Source: Methanorbis furvi
Lineage (GTDB): Archaea > Halobacteriota > Methanomicrobia > Methanomicrobiales > Methanocorpusculaceae
DNA length: 64,000 nucleotides
Reading direction: 5' to 3'
NCBI RefSeq assembly: GCF_032714615.1
Contig: NZ_JAWDKA010000006.1
Span: forward strand, 62,001 to 126,000
The translations under genes were made by a program, and so were the position numbers. The notes under the pieces were generated by a model that saw only the letters and a list, made by a program, of their open reading frames with translations, did no database searches and had not been told where the DNA came from. The number at the start of each line of letters is the position of its first letter. The first letter of the stretch is position 1. Positions 1-8,094 of the stretch are shown piece by piece.

Positions 1-131
1 ATGGTGTAGCTGCCAAGAGCAGCACCGATTTTTTCCATTGCCTGCGCTGTTTCCTTTGCCGCGATAAGATCACGGACAGTTTTTTCAATAAAATATCTGG
101 ACTCGCTGTCCGAGAAGGACAGCACATTCAT
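1..131 (-). CDS. Hypothetical protein, N-terminal part
   Basis: The window cuts this gene after about 43 codons. It begins with an ATG at 131 that overlaps the stop codon of the upstream PEGA protein gene (ATGA), so the two are probably translationally coupled. The visible part begins MNVLSFSDSESRYFIEKTVR and is a soluble, helical, charged segment with no signal peptide. I do not recognise the family. The ATGA overlap and the in-frame run to the window edge are the support for calling it a gene. Confidence 0.6.
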   Translation of the reverse strand, partial: MNVLSFSDSESRYFIEKTVRDLIAAKETAQAMEKIGAALGSYT

Positions 132-802
132 CTTCGCACGACTGCTGCTGCACCAAGCAGTGCGAGTACCGGCAGAAGGGCACAGACCGGCGCTTTGGTC
201 GGAGCTGCTGGGACCGTTGATCCTGCCGCCGCCGTGGTAGTGGTTACTGCACCTGCTGTCGACTTGAGATCAGCAACAACATTTGCGGTTGCCAGATTTT
301 TCGGCTTCACATCAACCATCATCGCATAATCGTCGTACCCGTCCTTCTTTACCTGTACATAATGCAGACCAAGCTTCGCGTTGTCGATGGACAAGGATCC
401 GCCGGAGATTTTTCCATAGTAGCTGTTGTCCATGTACACCTCGGCATCCTCGGCATTTGAGCTGACCACGACAATACCGAAGTCCTTGGAGTGTTCTGTC
501 TTCTTGCTGACCGGAACCGTCATGCTGACATCCTGTCCTGCGGGAACATATGCCGAGCCTCTCCATATATCATACGTGTTTCCTGGAATTTCGACGCGGA
601 GATTGATCATTGCGTCACCCGGAACGATTACTGATACCGGAGCGTATCCGACAAACTTTCCTGATACCCAGACATCAGCTCCGTCTGGATCTGAGTTGAT
701 GGTCAGTCTTCCTTCATCGCTTTCCATTGCCGCAACCGCTGCCGCTCCAACGGATGCGAGGAGACATATGGATATAAGAATTATGCATATCTGTTTTTTC
801 AT
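128..802 (-). CDS. Secreted PEGA-domain surface protein
   Basis: A 224-residue protein with an N-terminal signal peptide (residues 1-25, ending near AAAVAA), two PEGA-like beta domains (about 33-98 and 108-180), a Thr/Ala/Pro linker and a C-terminal hydrophobic helix followed by RR. The second domain carries the phrase AEVYMDNSYYGK typical of PEGA repeats, which are found in cell-surface proteins. The tail APTKAP-helix-RR resembles the archaeal PGF-CTERM type of sorting signal that is removed and replaced by a lipid anchor; that assignment is by resemblance. GAGGTG lies 6 bases before the ATG and supports this start. It follows a paralogue (833-1492) by 30 bases and overlaps the next gene by ATGA, so the three form one operon. 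Confidence 0.85.
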   Translation of the reverse strand: MKKQICIILISICLLASVGAAAVAAMESDEGRLTINSDPDGADVWVSGKFVGYAPVSVIVPGDAMINLRVEIPGNTYDIWRGSAYVPAGQDVSMTVPVSKKTEHSKDFGIVVVSSNAEDAEVYMDNSYYGKISGGSLSIDNAKLGLHYVQVKKDGYDDYAMMVDVKPKNLATANVVADLKSTAGAVTTTTAAAGSTVPAAPTKAPVCALLPVLALLGAAAVVRR

Positions 803-832
803 ACTAACACCTCATCTTCGGATCTATTAAAC

Positions 833-1492
833 TCATCGCCCGATTTTTCGGACCGCTGCAAGGAGTCCGAGTACGGCAAATCCGATGAGGGGGCTTGGGG
901 ATTTGGTTGGTGCGGGGGGCACTGCTTCTGTTGTTGGGACCACTGTTGCGGCTGTTGCAAGCGGTGTGAGGTCTGCTTCAACGGTTGTTGTGGCAATATT
1001 TTTCGGCAGCACTTCAACGAGTTTGGTGTAGGTGGTGTAGCCGGGTTTTTGTACCAGTACCTGATGGAGTCCGAGCCGGATCTCATCTTTGGCGAGCCTT
1101 CCGTCCGTGATTACTCCGATGTATCCGTTGTCCAGATACACCTCAGCGCCTTCGGCGTTGGAGGTGACGACCAAGTAGCCGGTGGTGCGGATTTTGTCCT
1201 CGGTTTTGTAGAGTTTTGCGGTGTAGGTGATGTGTTCTCCTTTGGGAACATAGACCGATCCCCGCCAGATGTCATAGGATCCGCCGTGCCGCTGAATCAT
1301 GACCGAGACGGTTGATCCTCCGGGGACTTCGACTGTTGTTGGTGTGTAGCCGACGAACTGATCTGATATTCTGAGATCGGCTCCTCCGGGTATTGAGTCT
1401 ACTGTGAGTTTGCTGACGGTCTCGTCAGCCATTGCGGTTGGTACGGCAAGCAGGAGTACTAGGAGTGTCAGACTGATCAGATAGAGCTTCAT
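833..1492 (-). CDS. Secreted PEGA-domain surface protein, paralogue
   Basis: A 219-residue paralogue of the gene just downstream, with the same plan: signal peptide (1-22), two PEGA-like domains (about 27-92 and 103-170, with the phrases DLRISDQFVGYTPTTVEVPG and AEVYLDNGYIG), a short Pro/Thr linker and a C-terminal hydrophobic segment ending AVRKIGR. Both proteins contain the phrase YDIWRGS, so the pair arose by tandem duplication. The C-terminus APTKSPSPLIGF resembles the sorting tails of the two giant surface proteins at 41.6 and 46.2 kb. It is the first gene of the unit; a repeat-rich gap lies upstream. Confidence 0.85.
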   Translation of the reverse strand: MKLYLISLTLLVLLLAVPTAMADETVSKLTVDSIPGGADLRISDQFVGYTPTTVEVPGGSTVSVMIQRHGGSYDIWRGSVYVPKGEHITYTAKLYKTEDKIRTTGYLVVTSNAEGAEVYLDNGYIGVITDGRLAKDEIRLGLHQVLVQKPGYTTYTKLVEVLPKNIATTTVEADLTPLATAATVVPTTEAVPPAPTKSPSPLIGFAVLGLLAAVRKIGR

Positions 1493-1896
1493 GATGATTA
1501 GATCATATCCAGAAATGATAAAAGGATCGCACGTGACAAGGGGGTTGTGTCTTTATTTCTGAGCTGCTCACTGCTCCGCCCACGGAAAAACGGAACGCAT
1601 GCCTCCGGCCTGCTTACTGCTTCGCAGGAACACACGGAAATTTCACGGAAAAAAACATCACGGAGCAGACGTGAACAGTACGGAAATATTTCTAATACTG
1701 ATGTTCAAACCACCGAATGAAAATGGGATTGGAATTTGATTTTTCATATCAAATGAATTATTTTCTTGATTCCGTGATTTTTTTCCGTGCCTATTCCGTG
1801 TACTCAGTGTGTTCCGTGGGCGGAGCTATGACGAATAATGGGTAGTACAGTGCTGACCTGACCGGATGAGAGTATTAATTACATATCAGCCCAAAC
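1493..1896. repeat. Intergenic gap with family A inverted repeat (1573-1834)
   Basis: No gene is seen. The gap between divergent genes holds one copy of the family A repeat: a left part with CTCCGCCCACGGAA and ATCACGGAGCAGACGTGAAC, and a right part with TCCGTG units every 8 to 12 bases ending GTTCCGTGGGCGGAG. The two parts are imperfect inverted copies. The left arm carries an insert, CGCATGCCTCCGGCCTGC at 1596, that also occurs in the unrelated family C repeat at about 2928. Confidence 0.75.
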
Positions 1897-2865
1897 ATGT
1901 CCCTATTTACCATGGAGATTGCATACGCCGTACTGGTGGTACTCGGTCTTGTCGCGTTTGAGACGGTGGCAAGTATCGATAATGCAATCATCAATGCCGA
2001 TATTTTGTCCACGATGAAGGCATGGGCGCGCCGCTGGTTCCTGACCTGGGGTATTATCATCGCGGTTTTTGGTATCCGCGGTGTTCTGCCGTGGCTTATC
2101 ATCTGGTTTTCGACACCGTCCCTTGGCCCGATCGGTGCTCTGACGGCAACGTTTTCGGATGATGCAACTGCGTCTGCGGCGATTGAGCAGAGTGCACCGT
2201 TTTTGCTTTTGGCCGGAGGAATTTTTATGATATTTTTGTTCCTCCACTGGCTGATGGCGGAGCAGAAAAACTGTATTGTTCCGGGGGAGCGTGCGATGTC
2301 AAGGCAGGGTCCGTGGTTTTATGCGGTTGCGGCGATCGTGCTGTTCATTGTGTGTTATACTGCGGCCCAGATCAATGCTCTTCTTGCGGTTGCTGCCGTG
2401 GGCGGGTCGGCGATCTTTTTCATTATGCAGGGTTTCCGGCTGTTTGCTGATAAGAAGTCGGCCGAGCTTGAGAGCGGTTCTTCCAATCAGTCTGATATCA
2501 GTAAGCTGATGCTTCTTGAGGTGATTGATGCGACGTTTTCGATCGATGGCGTTATCGGTGCGTTTGCGTTTACGATGTCGGTTCCTTTGATTCTGATCGG
2601 TAATGGTATTGGTGCTATTATTGTGCGTGAGCTTACGGTTCGCAACATCGATAACATTCGTAAATACGCATATCTGAAAAACGGTGCGATGTACTCGATC
2701 TTTACGCTTGGTCTTATCATGTGCAGCGAAGGGTTCGGTATTGAGATTCCGATCTGGATTGCACCGATACTGACGATCGGTATTGTGTCGCTGTTCTTCT
2801 GGCTGTCTCTGCAGAGAATCAAGAAGGGCGACTTCGGCGTCTGTGAGGTCCCGAGAGAGCAGTAG
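1897..2865 (+). CDS. DUF475 / TerC-like integral membrane protein
   Basis: A 322-residue polytopic membrane protein. The motif ASIDNAIINADIL near residues 25-38 and a second acidic motif, LEVIDATFSIDGVIGAF, near 205-222 are the two diagnostic intramembrane acidic signatures of the DUF475 branch of the TerC/LysE superfamily. Members are predicted metal-ion or small-cation transporters; the substrate is unknown. About eight hydrophobic segments can be counted. The next gene is 300 bases away across a repeat, so it is probably monocistronic. An alternative ATG lies five codons downstream. Confidence 0.8.
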   Translation: MSLFTMEIAYAVLVVLGLVAFETVASIDNAIINADILSTMKAWARRWFLTWGIIIAVFGIRGVLPWLIIWFSTPSLGPIGALTATFSDDATASAAIEQSAPFLLLAGGIFMIFLFLHWLMAEQKNCIVPGERAMSRQGPWFYAVAAIVLFIVCYTAAQINALLAVAAVGGSAIFFIMQGFRLFADKKSAELESGSSNQSDISKLMLLEVIDATFSIDGVIGAFAFTMSVPLILIGNGIGAIIVRELTVRNIDNIRKYAYLKNGAMYSIFTLGLIMCSEGFGIEIPIWIAPILTIGIVSLFFWLSLQRIKKGDFGVCEVPREQ

Positions 2866-2870
2866 ATATC

Positions 2871-3112
2871 TGAAACGCGGAATTGCTTGCCTTTGGTGTT
2901 ATGTAGAGGAAACGCGAATAGCGCGAATCGCATGCCTGCGGCCTGCTCACCGCTTCGCGGAATGAAAAATCGCCAATGGCGATTTTTGAGAACTAACGTC
3001 ACAGAATGTTTGACAGATTTTTCTCATTCGAGACACAAATGTAATTTTTTTTGAAAAATCGCCATTGGCGATTTTTTTCATTCGCGCTATTTGTGCTATT
3101 CGCGTTTTAAAA
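2871..3112. repeat. Family C inverted repeat, copy 1
   Basis: This fills the gap between two co-directional genes. The left arm holds AACGCGAATAGCGCGAAT and AAAAATCGCCAATGGCGATT; the right arm (3049-3112) is the reverse complement, with ATCGCCATTGGCGAT and CATTCGCGCTATTTGTGC. Each arm also has its own short hairpin, ATCGCC-nn-GGCGAT. The left arm carries the CGCATGCCTGCGGCCTGC insert shared with family A at 1596. Confidence 0.75.
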
Positions 3113-3166
3113 AATCAACATGTCCAGTCAAAACATAATTGTACCATACCAGACATACAGATATCC

Positions 3167-3598
3167 ATGACCGGTGTTCTTCCGACCAGCACGCTGCTGC
3201 TTCACTTCATCAGCAGGCGTCCGGACGGCGAAGTGTTTGAGGATACCAGCAAGGGTGAACCGGTACTGGTCACGCTCGGCAAAAAACAGATCAATCCTGC
3301 ATTTGAAGAGGCTTTGCTCGGCAGAGCTGAAGGCGAGACCGTCACCGTCATCCTGCCGCCGGAAAAGGCGTACGGACGATATCACCGGAAACTCGTCGTC
3401 ACCATGAAGCGGAAAAAGCTCACGCTTGATCATGAGCCGGTCCCGGGTGAGATAATCAGGGTCGAGGTCATGAACAAGCCATGCCTTGTGATGGTTGTCA
3501 GCGTGACCGACAAAAGCGTCACGGTTGATGCGAACCATCCGCTTGCCGGCGAGACGATCACCTATGAGATAACCATCGTAAAAATTCTTGAGCCATGA
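3167..3598 (+). CDS. FKBP-type peptidyl-prolyl isomerase (SlyD-like)
   Basis: A 143-residue protein matching the archaeal short FKBP/SlyD group: an N-terminal half-FKBP strand ([20 protein letters not shown]), an insert-in-flap region in the middle and the closing signature [15 protein letters not shown] near the C-terminus. It should catalyse cis-trans isomerisation of prolyl bonds and act as a folding chaperone in the cytosol. I chose the ATG at 3167 because the longer in-frame reading from 3065 is encoded by the family C repeat. The stop overlaps the next start (ATGA at 3595), so it is coupled to the DNA methyltransferase gene. Confidence 0.85.
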   Translation: MTGVLPTSTLLLHFISRRPDGEVFEDTSKGEPVLVTLGKKQINPAFEEALLGRAEGETVTVILPPEKAYGRYHRKLVVTMKRKKLTLDHEPVPGEIIRVEVMNKPCLVMVVSVTDKSVTVDANHPLAGETITYEITIVKILEP

Positions 3599-4431
3599 CT
3601 GAACCAGGGATCATCCATCTGTGCGACTGCATCACCGGCATGAACAGGCTCCCTGCCGGTTCGGTTGACGTTATCGTGACCTCACCCCCCTATAATATCG
3701 GCAAACCCTATACGACCTATGACGACACCGTTCCCCGTAATGGGTATCTTCTTTGGATGGAGGATGTTGCCAGGGCTTCTGCAAGAGTTCTCTCTGATGC
3801 CGGATCCTTTTACCTGAATGTCGGCGGCAGTCTGAAGGACCCCTGGATTCCGATGGATGTTGCGATGCAGTTTCGGAGAAACGGTTTTGTTCTGCAGAAC
3901 ATGATCCACTGGATCAAATCCATTGCTCTTCCGAAGGCTGACATGGGAAGGTTCTACACTTCAGGCATTCCTGAAAACGGCGTTGCGGTCGGTCACTACA
4001 AGCCGATCAACAGTCTCCGGTTTCACAACGACTGCCATGAGTTTATCTTCCACTTCACGAAAACCGGCGAGGTTCCAATCGACCGGCTGGCAACGGGCGT
4101 CCCCTATCAGGACAAAAGTAATGTGAAGCGGTGGGTGAAGAAGAAACAGGATCTCCGTGACCGCGGAAACACCTGGTTCATCCCTTACGAAACGATCCGC
4201 GAGGAACGTCCCCACCCGGCGGTGTTTCCCGTGCGGTTACCGGAGATGTGCATTCAGGATCATGGCGTTGACCGGTGCGGTCTGGTGATGGATCCGTTCA
4301 TGGGAATCGGCAGCACAGCTGTTGCCGCGGTGCGGCTTGGTATTCCTTTCATCGGGTTTGAGATCGATGAGGGCTACAAAAAAATCGCCGAGGAACGGAT
4401 CGCCGCAGAACTTTCGGCACGCTCTCTCTAA
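3595..4431 (+). CDS. Solitary site-specific DNA methyltransferase (N6-A or N4-C)
   Basis: A 278-residue methyltransferase of the amino-methylating type. The catalytic motif TSPPYN (residues 29-34) precedes the SAM-binding motif DPFMGIGST (about 232-240), the order of the beta class that includes both N6-adenine and N4-cytosine enzymes; the base cannot be decided from sequence. No restriction endonuclease or specificity gene is adjacent, so this is an orphan enzyme that may mark DNA for regulation or replication or protect it from an unlinked nuclease. It overlaps the FKBP gene by ATGA. The coding DNA looks like that of its neighbours. Confidence 0.85.
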   Translation: MTEPGIIHLCDCITGMNRLPAGSVDVIVTSPPYNIGKPYTTYDDTVPRNGYLLWMEDVARASARVLSDAGSFYLNVGGSLKDPWIPMDVAMQFRRNGFVLQNMIHWIKSIALPKADMGRFYTSGIPENGVAVGHYKPINSLRFHNDCHEFIFHFTKTGEVPIDRLATGVPYQDKSNVKRWVKKKQDLRDRGNTWFIPYETIREERPHPAVFPVRLPEMCIQDHGVDRCGLVMDPFMGIGSTAVAAVRLGIPFIGFEIDEGYKKIAEERIAAELSARSL

Positions 4432-4768
4432 TTTTTTTTGCGGTGTGATATCACAATAGATTTGGTTGTTTTTCTGGAAAATTGATGTATCGTTTGAGTG
4501 GTCTATGTGGCCGCATGAGAAAAGAAAACCGCAAATCCACGTTCACCACTGACCCGTTTACTTTTTTCCAGAACAAATCGGCTAAATATTTTCGTGGTAT
4601 CACATATTTTTGAAAAAAATGAGGGAGGGGAAATATTGTATTGGTAATCTTTCCGTGCATTTCGGCGCCGCAGGCATTCTCTGTGCATTCAGTGAAGCTC
4701 AGTGAAATGTCCGTGTGATCCGTGGTTATTCCAAACGAGAGCCCAACATCCTCCACGAAAGACAAGCC
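4432..4768. repeat. Intergenic gap with family D and partial family A repeats
   Basis: No gene is supported. The perfect palindrome TGTGATATCACA lies at 4444-4455, 12 bases after the methyltransferase stop. 4508-4620 is a family D copy that shares AAGAAAACCGCAAATCCACG and a following TTTAC...AAATC(G)GCTAAATA block with 49641-49800. 4649-4743 is a one-armed family A relative with TTTCCGTGCAT and GATCCGTGGTTATTCC. The gap separates convergent genes. Confidence 0.65.
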
Positions 4769-6913
4769 TCAACGACCATCACTCACTCTCACTGAAGTTA
4801 TCCCTGCAATAACCTCAGGAAGCCGGTAGTACTCATCAGCCGTCATCTCGGCAAACATATCCCGCGGCAGCATACTGCCGAACTTCCATGTTGTGTCCGG
4901 CAGCTCAGGCAGTTCGGCTGCGAGTGCAGACAAATCTGTCTCTGAAATTTCCAGCAAAATTCTTGCAACCCTTTCTGCCGCGTCCGCACTGTCCCAGTCA
5001 AAGATGCGGATCGCAAACTGATCATAGCGAAGGCTGTGGCGCCCGCCGCCGTCGAGCCGGTTCTTCAGCAGTCGTGCGAGAACCATGTTGGCCCGTGCGC
5101 CAAGGAACGTCGCGACCACTACCGACCATCCGGTGACCTCAGGCTCCGCACGCACGTGAACTGTGTCTGGCACGAAGTCATCAGGCAGCATGCGGATGAG
5201 GTCGTTGAGCATCTCCTTTTGATCATCCGGCAGCGGAAGAATGGTTGAGCCCCGCTCCAGAATGTGACAGACCGCTCTGCAGACCGTGGGCGAAGCATCC
5301 CCCCCGCGGTTAGTGCCGCTTCCGCTCCAGAACGGCCGCTTTGCATCCCCGGGATACGCCGCAGGCTCCACAAGCGCACGTTTGTGGACATCATCGCGGA
5401 ACAGCAGACGCCAGCTTTTGCCGGTGAAGGAGAATGTTTTTCCCGGCTCACTGCCGACGAACCGCGGATCAAGCGTTCCAACAACCGTCCCGTCCGGAAG
5501 AACGGCAAGGTATCCTCCGGCATCATGAATCACCGAGATGAGTGCTATCCAGTTGGACTTGCCAAGCTCCCGCTCGGCACGGGGGCCCGGCGAGAAAAGA
5601 TCTCCGTCCCTGCTCAGATATTCTCTGTCTGCGAGATACTCCAGAAGCTGAGATATTTTTTCCGAAGGCACCGCTGCAAACGGTGCAAGAGACCGCATCT
5701 CTGTCTGAACTGTTTTTCTGCCAATCCCGCCGCACCGGTTTTTCAGAAGAAGAAACAGCTGCTGGATGAGGACATGGTATGCATGCGATGGTGCATGCAG
5801 CGGCTCAGTCTCGTGCAGCATCGCAGACTCGATCGCTGCTGCACTGATCAGAAGGTCGCAGGGTTTTTCCAGCACAAAGGTCATCGCCGCAGGTTTCCCG
5901 CGCCTGCCGGTGCGGCCCAGCCGCTGCAGAAATGAAGCGACGGTTTTCGGCGGCCCGTACTGCACGACGAGGTCGAGGTCGCCGATATCGATCCCAAGCT
6001 CCATCGTGCTCGTGCAGATAACACAGGTTCCGCCGCTTTGATCAAACGCGGCTTCGGCAGCCGCACGGTCGTCTGCTGAGACCGAGGAGTGATGGATATG
6101 CACGTTTGGCACCAGCTCTGCAAGCGGTGCCATCAGCCGCTCGGCAAAACTCCTGCTGTCCACAAACACGAGCGCTTTTTTTCCCCGGACGGCTGATGCG
6201 ACAGCCCTTACCTGTCGGAAAAAGTCCTCCTCCACCACGAACGTGAACTGTTTCGGCTGTTTGGGGGATGGTATCTGTACCAGCTGCTGTTTTCTTGCAG
6301 GTCCCGACATCCATGCGAGCAGCTCCTTTGGGTTGCCCACCGTTGCCGAAAGCCCGATTCGCTGGACATGGTTTTTGGAAAACTCAAGCCTGTCTAAAAG
6401 GCAGCGGAGGTGAACGCCGCGGTCGGTTTCCATGAATGCGTGAATCTCATCGATTATCACAAACCGCACCGCAGAAAATGCGGACCGCGAGTCCGGGTCG
6501 CCGAGCAGCACTTCGAGGGACTCTGGGGTTGTGAGAAGAATGTTCGGCAGGTCGCCTTCGCCGGAAAACTTCCACCGGTCGCGTGCTGCAACATCTCCGT
6601 GCTGCGAGGCGACCATGAGGCCTGCCCGTTCGCACATCAGCCGGATTCTATCCTCCTGATCATTGATGAGCGCTTTGAGGGGCGAGATGTAGATCAGTCC
6701 CAGGCCCTTTGATCCTGATTTGAGCAGGGCATCGATTGCCGGAATGAATGCGGACTCGGTTTTTCCTCCTGCGGTCGGCGCAAGCACCACGACGTCTGCG
6801 CCGCAAGCTACGGCGCGGCAGGTCTCCTCCTGCACGGGTCTGAGGTCGCTCCAGCCAAGTCCTGAGAGAAGCACCTCCTGCAGGGTCGGATGAAAGGACT
6901 CAAACAGTGTCAT
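4769..6913 (-). CDS. Lhr-like superfamily 2 ATP-dependent helicase
   Basis: A 714-residue DExH helicase. Visible motifs are Walker A APTAGGKTES (about 45-54), DEIH (about 155), SAT (GLSATVGNP), TSTMELGIDIGDLD (motif V) and QRLGRTGRRG (motif VI, about 335), followed by a winged-helix region and a C-terminal half of the Lhr-core type (TGWSVVVATFLGARANMVLA). Lhr proteins unwind DNA and RNA-DNA hybrids and are linked to genome maintenance; the role here is inferred. Its start lies 14 bases inside the end of the upstream thioredoxin gene, so the two are co-transcribed. Confidence 0.85.
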   Translation of the reverse strand: MTLFESFHPTLQEVLLSGLGWSDLRPVQEETCRAVACGADVVVLAPTAGGKTESAFIPAIDALLKSGSKGLGLIYISPLKALINDQEDRIRLMCERAGLMVASQHGDVAARDRWKFSGEGDLPNILLTTPESLEVLLGDPDSRSAFSAVRFVIIDEIHAFMETDRGVHLRCLLDRLEFSKNHVQRIGLSATVGNPKELLAWMSGPARKQQLVQIPSPKQPKQFTFVVEEDFFRQVRAVASAVRGKKALVFVDSRSFAERLMAPLAELVPNVHIHHSSVSADDRAAAEAAFDQSGGTCVICTSTMELGIDIGDLDLVVQYGPPKTVASFLQRLGRTGRRGKPAAMTFVLEKPCDLLISAAAIESAMLHETEPLHAPSHAYHVLIQQLFLLLKNRCGGIGRKTVQTEMRSLAPFAAVPSEKISQLLEYLADREYLSRDGDLFSPGPRAERELGKSNWIALISVIHDAGGYLAVLPDGTVVGTLDPRFVGSEPGKTFSFTGKSWRLLFRDDVHKRALVEPAAYPGDAKRPFWSGSGTNRGGDASPTVCRAVCHILERGSTILPLPDDQKEMLNDLIRMLPDDFVPDTVHVRAEPEVTGWSVVVATFLGARANMVLARLLKNRLDGGGRHSLRYDQFAIRIFDWDSADAAERVARILLEISETDLSALAAELPELPDTTWKFGSMLPRDMFAEMTADEYYRLPEVIAGITSVRVSDGR

Positions 6914-7310
6914 CAGTTCTGAATACCTGTGTCAGCTCTTCGCGGAACTTTTCCGCAGACATTGCTCCTGCCCGCATCCGGACGGCTGTTCCGTCACGGA
7001 TGTACATGACGAGCGGGATGTTGGTGATGTGCAGCTGGGTTGCGATGCCGTGGTTGCGGTCTGTGTCGCATTTGCAGAACTGAACCTCCGGGAACTCGGT
7101 TGACATCTCTTCAAAGATCGGCCCGAAGTACCGGCAGGGCCCGCACCATTCCGCCCAGAAGTCGATCACGACTTTTGGTCTCTGCAATGTCACCTGATTG
7201 AAGTTGTATTCCGTGAGATGCACTATCGGCCATCCCTCCGGCGGCGGGACCGCTACTGCGAGTTCCTCGAGACGCTTTTTTCTCAGCTGTTCCAGTTCGG
7301 GATCGTCCAT
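6900..7310 (-). CDS. Thioredoxin-domain protein
   Basis: A 136-residue thioredoxin-fold protein with the canonical active site WAEWCGPC (about residues 52-59) and the cis-proline region NIPLVMYI. It has an N-terminal charged extension of about 30 residues before the fold and no signal peptide, so it should work as a cytosolic disulphide reductase. It is the first gene of the unit with the helicase; the 14-base overlap suggests translational coupling. The partner reductase is not in this window. Confidence 0.88.
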   Translation of the reverse strand: MDDPELEQLRKKRLEELAVAVPPPEGWPIVHLTEYNFNQVTLQRPKVVIDFWAEWCGPCRYFGPIFEEMSTEFPEVQFCKCDTDRNHGIATQLHITNIPLVMYIRDGTAVRMRAGAMSAEKFREELTQVFRTDDTV

Positions 7311-7950
7311 ACAGAAAATATGGGCAGATTATCTTAATGAGTGTATGCCAAGATATTTCTGCGTCGCATGCCTTCGTCGTAGCTCCGTCCACGAGGCGTA
7401 TGCCTTCATCATAGCTCCGCCCACGGAACACACTGAGTACACGGAATAGGCACGGAAAAAAATCACGGAGCAGACGTGAACAGCACGGAACTCTTACTCA
7501 AAAAAATATTTTCGAACTCTCACGAAATAATTTTTGAAATTTTTTTCAAAAATATTTTATGAACGTGGACGGCCACAGAATTTCACCGAAAAAAACATCA
7601 CGGAACTCTCACTCAAAAAAATATTTTCAGACTCTCACGAAATAATTTTTGAAATTTTTTTCAGAAATATTTTGTGAAAGCGGACGGCCACTGAATTTCA
7701 CCGAAAAAAAACATCACGTAACTCTCACTCAAAAAAATATTTTCGAACTCTCGCAAAATAATTTTTGAAACTTTTTTTTAAATTTCCGTGATGTTCACGT
7801 CTGCTCCGTGATGTTTTTCTGTGAAATTTCCGTGTGTTCAGTGTGTTCCGTGGGCGGAGCTATGACGAAGACATGCGAATCGTGGGCGACTCATAAAAAA
7901 CAGAAACCTATTTATCTGCACACGGCGGATATGTTATCCCAAGCATTAGA
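7311..7950. repeat. Intergenic gap with family A repeat (7401-7870) and internal tandem array
   Basis: No gene is seen in these 640 bases. A family A long inverted repeat spans 7401-7870, from ATAGCTCCGCCCACGGAA on the left to its reverse complement ending TGGGCGGAGCTATGACGA on the right. Its centre has been expanded by a separate 115-116 base tandem repeat. A CTATTTATCT box near 7908-7917 may be part of the tRNA promoter. The gap lies between divergent transcription units. Confidence 0.8.
7486..7790. repeat. Tandem repeat, about 2.7 copies of 115-116 bases
   Basis: Copies start at 7486, 7601 and 7717, each opening with CG(G/T)AACTCT(T/C)ACTCAAAAA, continuing through ATAATTTTTGAAA, and ending in a GGACGGCCAC(A/T)GAATTTCACCG block. 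The third copy is truncated. Divergence is a few percent. The unit contains A/T-rich inverted segments (AAAAATATTTT and AATTTTTGAAATTTTTTTCA). It is not a CRISPR array: the whole unit repeats and there are no variable spacers. Confidence 0.85.
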
Positions 7951-8025
7951 AGCGAGGTGGGGTAGTCAGGAGATCCCGACGGGCTCATAACCCGTAGACC
8001 GATGGTTCAAATCCATTCCTCGCTA
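7951..8025 (+). tRNA. Initiator tRNA-Met (CAT)
   Basis: A full cloverleaf can be drawn: acceptor AGCGAGG with CCTCGCT, anticodon stem ACGGG/CCCGT around the loop CTCATAA, T-stem ATGG/CCAT with loop TTCAAAT. The anticodon is CAT. The A1-U72 end pair and the three G-C pairs (GGG/CCC) next to the anticodon loop are hallmarks of initiator tRNA, so this is tRNAi-Met rather than the elongator. No intron and no encoded CCA are seen. It is followed 69 bases later by apgM on the same strand. Confidence 0.93.
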
Positions 8026-8094
8026 CTGTTTTTCTTTGATCGTTTTCATACACAACACAATGCACTTAGTCTTACCCGTCCAACAGTTCTGGTA

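Noticed and set aside
4451-4765. 104-codon minus-strand frame after the methyltransferase gene
   Set aside because: It runs across family D and A repeat DNA and has no family signature.
5264-5935. 223-codon open frame antisense to the Lhr-like helicase
   Set aside because: No domain, low-quality composition; the helicase frame is complete.
7486-7790. CRISPR array
   Set aside because: The whole 115-base unit repeats with no unique spacers and there are no cas genes in the window.
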